A stretch of DNA of 11,802 nt from Desulfosporosinus sp. (GTDB lineage: Bacteria > Bacillota > Desulfitobacteriia > Desulfitobacteriales > Desulfitobacteriaceae): the NCBI GenBank assembly GCA_003132105.1, contig PKWS01000373.1, positions 1 through 11,802 of the forward strand, written 5' to 3'. The position numbers were made by a program, and so were the translations under genes. The notes beneath the pieces were generated by a model, which saw nothing but the letters and a program-made list of their open reading frames with translations, was not told the origin of the DNA and did not search any database. Shown piece after piece: positions 6,006 through 11,802 of the stretch (its first letter is position 1; each line of letters starts with the position of its first letter).

Positions 6006-7134
6006 AGGTTTTAATACCCGATTACTACATGCAGCAGCTGACAGAGATCCTTTTACTGGTGCGGTAAGTACTCCAATTTATCAGGTTTCTACATTCCATC
6101 AAGATCCAGATAAACCAGGAGACTTTGATTATTCACGTTCCGGTAATCCTACCCGCAAGGCCTTGGAAGATCTAATTGCCCAGCTTGAGGGGGGGGACAG
6201 AGGCTTCGCCTTTGCCTCTGGCATGGCAGCAACAAGTTCGGTCCTCATGCTTTTTAAACCAGGTGATCACTTGGTTGTTAGTGAAGACTTATATGGAGGA
6301 ACTTTTCGAGCTTTAACAACCGTTTTTGACCGCTGGGGTCTCGAGATAAGCTTCGTTGATTCTTCGGACCCTGAGGCAGTAGAGAAGGCTATAAATCCTA
6401 GCACAAAGGCCTTATTTATCGAAACTCCTTCCAATCCCTTACTGAAGATAAGCGATTTAAGAGAGCTTGTAAAAATCGCCAAACGGCATAACCTTATTAC
6501 CATCGTTGATAATACATTTCTAACTCCGTACCTTTGTAGACCCTTAGAACTGGGGGTAGACATTGTCATTCATAGTGCCACAAAGTTCTTGAACGGACAT
6601 AGTGATGTCTTAGCAGGACTTGTCGTAGCAAAAGATCCAGAACTTGCTGAAAAGATTGGATTTTTGCAAAATGCCTTAGGAGGTGTACTAGGTCCGCAAG
6701 ATTCTTGGCTTTTGATAAGAGGTCTAAAAACTTTAGGGATAAGGCTTGATCGGCAATCCACGAACGCCCTGACAATGGCCAATTGGCTTCAAACTCAATC
6801 TTGGGTAGAAAAGGTTTATTACCCTGGCTTAGAGACTCACCCTGGCCGCAAAGTGCTTTCTGAAATTGCCACAGGTTACGGAGCCGTAGTCAGTTTCAAA
6901 GTGAAAGAAACTGAAATTCTGGATAAAATTTTACGTAACTTGACCTTGCCTGCAGTAGCTGTAAGTCTTGGAGCAGTGGAGAGTATTCTTACTCACCCGA
7001 TCACAATGTCACATGCTGCAATGGCACCAGCCCAAAGAGATAAGCTTGGAATATCTTATAATTTGTTGCGCCTCTCAGTGGGCTTAGAGGAGACTAATGA
7101 TCTAATTGAAGATTTTCTAAAGGCTATTAATTGA
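5992..7134 (+). CDS. metC: Cystathionine beta-lyase-type PLP enzyme (MetC-like)
   Basis: This is a second enzyme of the same fold-type I PLP family, and in the MetC position of a metI-metC pair. It would cleave cystathionine to homocysteine, pyruvate and ammonia. The PLP lysine is K198 in HSATKFLNGHSD, with D173 in IVDNTF, YSRSGNPTR (47-55) and ASGMAA (75-80). The opening TGAVSTPIYQVSTFHQ resembles B. subtilis MetC. Length is 380 residues. GGAGGAG inside the end of the preceding gene serves the ATG at 5992. The two proteins are close paralogues, and a 29-base stretch covering the YSRSGNPTR codons (6127-6155) is identical in DNA to 4977-5005. Cystathionine gamma-lyase or methionine gamma-lyase activity cannot be excluded, since these families are hard to separate by eye. 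Confidence 0.87.
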   Translation: MLKGKGFNTRLLHAAADRDPFTGAVSTPIYQVSTFHQDPDKPGDFDYSRSGNPTRKALEDLIAQLEGGDRGFAFASGMAATSSVLMLFKPGDHLVVSEDLYGGTFRALTTVFDRWGLEISFVDSSDPEAVEKAINPSTKALFIETPSNPLLKISDLRELVKIAKRHNLITIVDNTFLTPYLCRPLELGVDIVIHSATKFLNGHSDVLAGLVVAKDPELAEKIGFLQNALGGVLGPQDSWLLIRGLKTLGIRLDRQSTNALTMANWLQTQSWVEKVYYPGLETHPGRKVLSEIATGYGAVVSFKVKETEILDKILRNLTLPAVAVSLGAVESILTHPITMSHAAMAPAQRDKLGISYNLLRLSVGLEETNDLIEDFLKAIN

Positions 7135-7146
7135 GGAGGAATTTTA

Positions 7147-7482
7147 ATGTCTTATAGAGTAGCGGTAGCGAGCAGTGATGGAAAGTACATTAACGAACAT
7201 TTCGGTAGAGCAAGTCAGTTTCTAATTTTTAATGTTGCCGATGACCAATTCGAGTTCTATGAATTGCGCAACAATGATCCACCTTGCTTTGGAGAAGGTC
7301 ATAATGAGGACAAGATGTCAAGAACAGTGGAACTACTGGCGGATTGCAAGGCGGTGCTAGTAAGTCAAATTGGTCCGGGAGCGGTACAAGCTCTATCTTT
7401 CAAAGGGATAACGTCTTACGTCTTACCAGATTTTATTGAGGATGCACTGAAGAGTTTCATTCAAATAGAGGTAACAGGTTAA
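7147..7482 (+). CDS. NifX/NifB C-terminal-like (dinitrogenase FeMo-cofactor) domain protein
   Basis: This 111-residue single-domain protein is of the NifX/NifY/NifB-C family (dinitrogenase iron-molybdenum cofactor biosynthesis), whose members bind iron-sulfur-metal clusters or their precursors. The family hallmark is at the start: AVASSDGKYINEHFGRA with H18-F-G-R, where the HFG[RK]A stretch is conserved. C47 and H52 (PPCFGEGH) are further possible ligands. The ATG follows TGAGGAGGAATTTTA and lies 12 bases after the metC-like stop, with no terminator between them, so it should belong to the SAM-controlled unit. No nitrogenase genes are in view, so it is probably not a NifX proper. Stand-alone members are common in anaerobes and mostly of unknown function. 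A role in metal or sulfur handling linked to transsulfuration is possible but is inference. Confidence 0.88.
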   Translation: MSYRVAVASSDGKYINEHFGRASQFLIFNVADDQFEFYELRNNDPPCFGEGHNEDKMSRTVELLADCKAVLVSQIGPGAVQALSFKGITSYVLPDFIEDALKSFIQIEVTG

Positions 7483-7504
7483 AGTTTAGTTAAGGTTTAT
7501 CAGG

Positions 7505-7550
7505 AAACCAGAGATCGGGTCCGTTAGAAGGACTGGGTCTCTGGTTTTTT
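7505..7550 (+). terminator. Strong intrinsic terminator after the metI-metC-nifX-like unit
   Basis: AAACCAGAGA (7505-7514) pairs perfectly with TCTCTGGTTT (7538-7547), and GTCC/GGAC (7519-7522, 7530-7533) extend the stem inside. A run of six T occupies 7545-7550. It lies 23 bases past the stop codon of the NifX-like gene. Confidence 0.9.
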
Positions 7551-7554
7551 CGTA

Positions 7555-7586
7555 TTGACTTTTCTAAGAAGAAGCGGTAGTATAAA
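7555..7586 (+). promoter_or_regulatory. Possible promoter for the hydrolase-transporter unit
   Basis: TTGACT (7555-7560) right after the terminator could be a -35 box. The candidate -10 boxes are TAGTAT (7578-7583, 17-base spacer) and TATAAA (7581-7586, 20-base spacer), neither of them ideal. The position between a terminator and a new gene is right, but the boxes are only fair. The AT-rich leader up to 7670 shows no riboswitch I recognise. Confidence 0.4.
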
Positions 7587-7670
7587 TTGATAATTAATAC
7601 ACAGTAATCATATCGGATATATATGAAATAACATAAGCTGAGTGATTAATTGGAAAGGAGCGTGAGACAA

Positions 7671-8441
7671 TTGGAACAACAAGTTGTTATTAATTCGAGA
7701 CAAGAAAGTCTATCGGCAGTATTGCACATTCCTAACGGCGAAAAGTCACATGGTGTCATATTATGTCATGGTTTCATGGGTAACAAAATCGGTCAACATC
7801 GCTTATTTGTTAAAACTGCACGGTCCTTAGCCGACAAAGGATTTGCAGTACTTCGTTTTGATTATAGTGGATGTGGGGATAGCACTTGCGATCATGCTGA
7901 TCTTTCGTTGCACAACCAGATTATGGAAACAAAGGACGCCATCAGTTTTATGCATAATCATCCCTCGGTAATTAAAGAAAACTTAACAGTGTTAGGTCTG
8001 AGTATGGGTGCCTGTGTAGCCTCATTAACCGCTGCTCGAGATAATCGAGTAAATCGCTTGATTTTGTGGGCACCAGTGGCCAGACCATTTAAAGACTTGT
8101 TGGGCATTATAGGATATGTTCAGATGAACAAAACCATAAAGTCGGGTTCTAGTGACTTTAACGGCTTTGAACTCGGGCAGGAGTTTTTTGAATCGTTAAG
8201 AACGACAAACCCTTTAGAAGAAATAAAAAACTACCAGGGAGATTGTCTCATTATCCATGGTAGTGGTGATACTGAAGTCGATTCGGAAAACGGTAAATTG
8301 TACTATGAGGTACTGGCAGCGGGCGAAAAAAGAGGAAAGCATGGCTTAAAGATCATTCCAGGAGCAGATCATACCTTTTCCTCCAGCCTTTGGGAAAAGC
8401 AATTGTTAGAAAGCACCTTAGAATTTTTGGAGACAGCATGA
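7671..8441 (+). CDS. Alpha/beta hydrolase (serine hydrolase/esterase type)
   Basis: This is a cytoplasmic alpha/beta-hydrolase-fold enzyme. Numbered from the TTG at 7671 (256 residues), the nucleophile is S111 in GLSMGA, the likely acid is D200 in GSGDTEV, and the histidine is H234 in GADHTF, so the full triad is present. HGFMG at residue 33 supplies the oxyanion hole, and FDYSGCGDS (63-71) is the usual strand-turn of the family. AAAGGAG ends about 10 bases before the TTG; a GTG at 7662 is too close to the binding site and a TTG at 7650 lies before it, so the exact start is uncertain. There is no signal peptide. The substrate is unknown; family members act on esters, thioesters or peptides. 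It sits 60 bases before the ABC permease and may be co-transcribed, which would fit processing of an imported ester, but this is inference. Confidence 0.85.
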   Translation: MEQQVVINSRQESLSAVLHIPNGEKSHGVILCHGFMGNKIGQHRLFVKTARSLADKGFAVLRFDYSGCGDSTCDHADLSLHNQIMETKDAISFMHNHPSVIKENLTVLGLSMGACVASLTAARDNRVNRLILWAPVARPFKDLLGIIGYVQMNKTIKSGSSDFNGFELGQEFFESLRTTNPLEEIKNYQGDCLIIHGSGDTEVDSENGKLYYEVLAAGEKRGKHGLKIIPGADHTFSSSLWEKQLLESTLEFLETA

Positions 8442-8456
8442 TATTTAAGAAGCTGA

Positions 8457-8468
8457 TTGGTTAACCAA
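8457..8468. promoter_or_regulatory. 12-bp perfect palindrome, candidate operator
   Basis: TTGGTTAACCAA is a perfect palindrome in the 60-base gap between the hydrolase and the permease. A self-complementary site of this size could bind a dimeric regulator. No promoter boxes are clear around it, so the function is unproven. Confidence 0.25.
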
Positions 8469-8501
8469 AGGCGTTCGAAATTCAATAAAGGAGGGGGAAA
8501 G

Positions 8502-9500
8502 GTGTCTTCAGAGAACGGTAAATCAAGCAGTGCACTGAATATAGCCTTCATGCAAAGGAAGTTTAATGCGACGTTTTTCCTACCACTGATCGTTTTAGTT
8601 ATTGATCTGGTGATTCATCTTAATTTGCCTAATAAACAAGGCTTTACGACTACGAAGTACTATCCCGTCTTACTGGAAATGTTAATTATTATCTATTTTG
8701 TCTTACTTATATTGTCAACTAAAAACTGGAGGCTGCTCGAAAAATTATCGGAAAAAGGCCCCCTGCTGATGGCAGTGTTTGTGCTCTTGGAAATTTGGGA
8801 TGTTGTAACACTGAAGCTAAAGTTGCTCCCCTTGCCCTATTTCCCGGGTCCGGATAAAGTACTGAATGCGTTATTTACAGATTGGAGCTTATTAGGACTG
8901 AGTACTTTATATTCGCTAAGGCTTCTCTTCACAGGATACATAATTGGGGCCTTAATCGGGCTAGTGGCAGGGATTCTCATGGGCTGGAGCAAAAAGTGGA
9001 ATTATTGGATTTCTCCTCTTTTAAAGGTTGTTGGCCCAGTTCCGGCGATCGCATGGATCCCGATAGCGTTAGTTGTCTTTCCTACAAGTTTTTGGGCTAG
9101 TGTTTTCATCATCGCTATAGCGGTTTGGTTTCCAGTAGCTGTAATGACCAGCTCGGGAATTGTAAATGTTCAAAATGCCTATTTTGAAGTCGCTAAAACT
9201 CTAGGGGCAACTCAAAAGTATCTGATTTTCAAAGTAGCTATTCCCGCAGCATCTCCAACAATATTTATCGGGCTCTTTATGGGTATGGGTTCATCCTTTC
9301 TCACCTTAATTGTCGCTGAGATGCTGGGCGTGAAAGCTGGCCTGGGCTGGTATCTCACCTGGGCGCAAGGCTGGGCAGATTACAGTAAAGTTTACGCTAG
9401 TCTGATTGTTGTGTCCGTGATTTTCTCAAGTTTAATTACCCTTATTTTCGCAATAAAAGATCGTGTGCTTATCTGGCAGAGGGGGTTGATTAAATGGTGA
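8502..9500 (+). CDS. ABC transporter permease, NitT/TauT (SsuC/TauC/NrtB) type, with N-terminal membrane extension
   Basis: This is the inner-membrane permease of an importer of the nitrate/taurine/sulfonate class. The coupling (EAA) loop is recognisable as EVAKTLGATQKYLIFKVAIP, with the conserved Gly-Ala and trailing Pro. I chose GTG at 8502 because AAAGGAGGGGG lies just upstream; a TTG at 8457 is further up and has no site. The product is 332 residues, about 70 longer than a typical SsuC. The excess is an N-terminal part with two extra hydrophobic segments (about residues 25-42 and 53-70) ahead of the normal permease domain that begins with GPLLMAVFVLLEIWDV. The stop overlaps the ATPase start by 7 bases. 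The transported compound cannot be told from the permease alone. Confidence 0.9.
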   Translation: MSSENGKSSSALNIAFMQRKFNATFFLPLIVLVIDLVIHLNLPNKQGFTTTKYYPVLLEMLIIIYFVLLILSTKNWRLLEKLSEKGPLLMAVFVLLEIWDVVTLKLKLLPLPYFPGPDKVLNALFTDWSLLGLSTLYSLRLLFTGYIIGALIGLVAGILMGWSKKWNYWISPLLKVVGPVPAIAWIPIALVVFPTSFWASVFIIAIAVWFPVAVMTSSGIVNVQNAYFEVAKTLGATQKYLIFKVAIPAASPTIFIGLFMGMGSSFLTLIVAEMLGVKAGLGWYLTWAQGWADYSKVYASLIVVSVIFSSLITLIFAIKDRVLIWQRGLIKW

Positions 9501-10291
9501 GTGAAATTGGTTTGGGTGGATCAATCAAAGTTCAGGGCATTCGCAGAGTGTTTAAAGATGTCGGCGGCAAGGAAATAGTTGCCCTAGACAATGTCAAGCT
9601 GGAGGTACGACCAGGTGAATTGGTATCTTTGATCGGCCCGAGCGGCTGCGGCAAATCAACATTACTTCGGATGATTGCTGGTTTAGACTACCCGGATCAG
9701 GGAGAACTTTACCTGGATGCCGAACGGATTACTGGACCGCACTATACTCGGGGCTTAGTGTTCCAAGATCCTACTCTTTTTCCTTGGCTAACTATTCATG
9801 ACAATGTGGCGATAGGACTCGTGGCTAGGGGGATTCCGCGTGACCAAAGGCTGCAGGTTATGGACTATATTAAACTCGTTGGACTGAAAGGGTTCGAGAA
9901 ATCCTATCCTCATGAGCTCTCTGGAGGTATGGCCCAGCGTGCTGCTCTGGCCAGGGCTTTGGTTAACCAGCCTAAAGTCCTGCTGCTCGATGAACCTCTA
10001 GGTGCCTTGGATGCCTTTACTAGAATGACGATGCAAGATGAGATTATTAAGATTTGGCAGGAACGCGGGACAACGATGATCCTAGTTACGCATGATATCG
10101 ATGAAGCTATTTACTTAAGTGATCGTATTATTGTTATGACATCTCGACCAGGGAAAATCCAGGAAGTAATTGATGTGCCATTAGGAAGGCCTCGGGCAAG
10201 AAACCATCCAGATTTCCTGCTCTTGAGATCCAAGATCTTGGAAATTCTGCATTTTGCTAAAGAAGGCGAATCACTTAGCTATTATTTATAG
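9494..10291 (+). CDS. ABC transporter ATP-binding protein, NitT/TauT type
   Basis: This is the cytoplasmic ATPase that powers the importer. All motifs are intact: Walker A GPSGCGKST (48-56), Q-loop Q91 (VFQDPTLFPWLT), signature LSGGM (142-146), Walker B VLLLDEP (162-168), D-loop GALD (170-173) and switch H200 (VTHDIDEA). The Q-loop context FPWLT and the MTSRPGKI stretch are typical of the SsuB/TauB/NrtC branch. AGAGGGGG lies before the ATG at 9494, and the 7-base overlap with the permease suggests translational coupling. Length is 265 residues, normal for the family. Substrate specificity lies in the binding protein, not here. Confidence 0.95.
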   Translation: MVSEIGLGGSIKVQGIRRVFKDVGGKEIVALDNVKLEVRPGELVSLIGPSGCGKSTLLRMIAGLDYPDQGELYLDAERITGPHYTRGLVFQDPTLFPWLTIHDNVAIGLVARGIPRDQRLQVMDYIKLVGLKGFEKSYPHELSGGMAQRAALARALVNQPKVLLLDEPLGALDAFTRMTMQDEIIKIWQERGTTMILVTHDIDEAIYLSDRIIVMTSRPGKIQEVIDVPLGRPRARNHPDFLLLRSKILEILHFAKEGESLSYYL

Positions 10292-10388
10292 AACTCAATC
10301 CAGGGACTTAGCCACTTAGCGCTTATTTTGGAAATGAGAGTCTTAGTGGCGGTTAGCCATGAATAAAAAAGAAAGTGGAGGTTGGGAA

Positions 10389-11408
10389 ATGAAGAAGGTA
10401 AGGAAAGTCGGACAGTTGGCTCTTGTTTCTACACTCATATTGGCTCTGGTGGGATGCGGTGCCGCGAAACCCACCACAGACGGAGCTGGAACGCAAGTAA
10501 CTAACACACCTAAGCAGCTTACAAAGGTAAAGCTGGGGTACTTTGGGAACACCTGCGAGGCTCCGTTGATCGCAGCTTATGAAAAAGGGTTTTTAAAAGA
10601 AGAAGGCATTGATGCAGAAATGATCAAAGGGGATGCTAACACACTAAAGGACGGCTTGGCCACCGGCAAAATTGATGCTACCGACGGGCTGCTGATGCAG
10701 TGGCTCAAGCCCATCGAATCCGGTCTGGATATTAAATTTACAGCCGGTCTCCATACTGGATGCATCCAAGTTTTAGCCCCTAAAGATACCCCTTTCACCT
10801 CCTTTAAAGACTTAAAAGGTAAGAAAATCGGCGTACCGGCGATTGGCGGAGGTCCGATGATTCTGGTGTCTAGGCAACTAGCTAATGAGGGTCTTGACCC
10901 ACAGAAGGATGTCGAGTGGAAGGTATTCCCTAATTCCGAACTGCCTTTAGCCTTAGAAAAAGGTGAGGTGGATATTATCTCTGTCGCGGATCCCTTCGCA
11001 GAGTTGACAGTTACTCAAGGGAAGGTTAAGAGCATCTTTAACTCAGCTAAGGATATACCTTTTAAGAATGAATACTGCTGCTTGCTAGTCGTCAACGGCA
11101 AATTGATCGGAAAAGACCCGGAGACAGCTGCAGCGATCACGCGGGCGTTTCTCAAGGGAGCAAAATGGGTCAATTCTAATCAAACGGAAATAGCACAGAT
11201 CGAAGTGGACAAAAAATATGTACCTGGTGATCCGGCTCTAAATGCCAAAATTCTGAAAACCTACAACTATATACACTCTATAGACGGAGGCGCTGATGCT
11301 GTGTTGAAGGCAGCAAAAGAGATGAAAACTATCGGGGTACTTAACAAAGATACTGATGCAGAGGCACTTGCCAAAGCCAGCTTTGTCAGGCTAAAAGGTG
11401 TTCAGTAA
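10389..11408 (+). CDS. ABC transporter substrate-binding lipoprotein, NrtA/SsuA/TauA-like
   Basis: This is a membrane-anchored binding protein delivering substrate to the importer. The ATG at 10389 follows GTGGAGG by 7 bases and gives a lipoprotein signal peptide: MKKVRKVG, a hydrophobic stretch, then lipobox LVG-C23. An ATG at 10359 has only a weak site. The mature part begins VKLGYFGNTCEAPLIAAYEKGFLKEEGID, the usual opening of the family, with SFKDLKGKKIGVP in the middle and 339 residues in all. Cysteines at 56 (GNTCEAP), 125 (HTGCIQ) and 230-231 (EYCCLL) sit on loops that in this fold often face the ligand, which is uncommon for an extracellular protein. The ligand is unknown. The methyltransferase gene right behind suggests a methylated compound rather than taurine or nitrate, but that is inference. 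Confidence 0.9.
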   Translation: MKKVRKVGQLALVSTLILALVGCGAAKPTTDGAGTQVTNTPKQLTKVKLGYFGNTCEAPLIAAYEKGFLKEEGIDAEMIKGDANTLKDGLATGKIDATDGLLMQWLKPIESGLDIKFTAGLHTGCIQVLAPKDTPFTSFKDLKGKKIGVPAIGGGPMILVSRQLANEGLDPQKDVEWKVFPNSELPLALEKGEVDIISVADPFAELTVTQGKVKSIFNSAKDIPFKNEYCCLLVVNGKLIGKDPETAAAITRAFLKGAKWVNSNQTEIAQIEVDKKYVPGDPALNAKILKTYNYIHSIDGGADAVLKAAKEMKTIGVLNKDTDAEALAKASFVRLKGVQ

Positions 11409-11426
11409 AGAGAAGGATGGGTTGTT

Positions 11427-11802
11427 ATGAATTCAAGAGAGATTATTATCAAGGCAGCTCAGCGTCAAGAAATTCCCCGGGTGCCTGTTTCTCTACTATC
11501 CGGGGGGGCATGGACGTTCAACAGGCAAGGGCTATCTCTAAAACAAGCTCTCGGTATTGGAGCGGAGCGGGCTGCCGAAATAATTGCCAGTACAAACGAG
11601 CAAGTCGGTTCGGATATTGTCTGGGCAGGATCGGGCTATCATAACCTGGCGCTGCTGGCTATTGGGGCGAAGATCAAATTCCGGGTTACAGGGGTCCCTG
11701 ATATTCAGGAACCGCTGTTTCAAAAAGCGTCAGACGTTGACGGCATAGATTTGAGACGTCTACAGAATAATGATCAGATTAACGTTCTCTGGAATACTGG
11801 CC
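11427..11802 (+). CDS. UroD-fold corrinoid methyltransferase, 3' end beyond the window
   Basis: An ATG at 11427, with GAAGGA about 9 bases upstream, opens a frame that stays open for 125 codons to the window edge. The product begins MNSREIIIKAAQRQEIPRVP and continues SLLSGGAWTFNRQGLSL, then GSDIVWAGSGYHN. This N-terminus is typical of uroporphyrinogen decarboxylase-superfamily methyltransferases (the R-x-P-V start, then a Gly-rich turn). About one third of the expected length is visible; the zinc-binding H-x-C and the distal Cys would lie outside, so catalytic competence cannot be judged. It starts 18 bases after the binding protein stop and is probably in the same operon, which is the main hint that the transporter serves a methyl-transfer pathway. 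Confidence 0.82.
   Translation, partial: MNSREIIIKAAQRQEIPRVPVSLLSGGAWTFNRQGLSLKQALGIGAERAAEIIASTNEQVGSDIVWAGSGYHNLALLAIGAKIKFRVTGVPDIQEPLFQKASDVDGIDLRRLQNNDQINVLWNTG

Noticed and set aside
10311..10350. Hairpin between the ATPase and binding-protein genes (GCCACT/AGTGGC)
   Set aside because: Only six base pairs with a long loop and no T run, so it is unlikely to be a terminator.
11417..11644. Plus-strand 75-codon open frame near the right edge
   Set aside because: It overlaps in another frame the methyltransferase start at 11427, which gives a family-like N-terminus and stays open to the window end.
1..11802. CRISPR array, tRNA or rRNA genes, intact insertion sequence
   Set aside because: I saw no regularly spaced repeats, no tRNA-like cloverleaf and no intact transposase on either strand by eye.

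Overview
The window looks like chromosomal DNA from an anaerobic, spore-forming type Firmicute of the Desulfosporosinus/Desulfitobacterium kind (Peptococcaceae). The clues are strong GGAGG ribosome binding sites, sigma-A type promoters, an S-box (SAM) riboswitch, and several uroporphyrinogen-decarboxylase-fold (UroD-fold) corrinoid methyltransferases in one short stretch. The genus is inferred from gene content; no rRNA or other marker gene is present.

Region 1 (1-373) has no convincing gene and ends in a GC-rich hairpin. Region 2 (374-3795, minus strand) is a tight four-gene operon read right to left: a corrinoid (B12-binding) protein, two UroD-fold zinc methyltransferases, and a cysteine-rich DUF1847 protein. 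A near-consensus promoter (TTGACA, 18 bp, TATAAT) lies at 3915-3886, with a 7+7 bp dyad just upstream. This is the core of a methyl-transfer pathway in which a methyl group passes from a substrate to cob(I)alamin on the carrier protein and then to an acceptor. The substrate cannot be read from the sequence.

Region 3 (3796-4853) is a long intergenic stretch. It holds the divergent promoters, several short dyads, a likely frameshifted small gene (4127-4452), a terminator-like hairpin, and then a SAM riboswitch with its own transcription terminator (4641-4786).

Region 4 (4854-7482, plus strand) is controlled by that riboswitch: two tandem, overlapping transsulfuration enzymes laid out like Bacillus subtilis metI-metC, followed by a small NifX/NifB-type cofactor-binding protein. 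A strong terminator at 7505-7550 closes the unit.

Region 5 (7555-11802, plus strand) carries an alpha/beta hydrolase, a NitT/TauT-type ABC importer (permease, ATPase, lipoprotein), and the first 125 codons of another UroD-fold methyltransferase that runs off the window. Putting an importer directly before a methyltransferase suggests uptake and demethylation of a methylated compound. Overall the window joins methyl-corrinoid metabolism with SAM-regulated methionine synthesis, but a functional link between them is inference from proximity.
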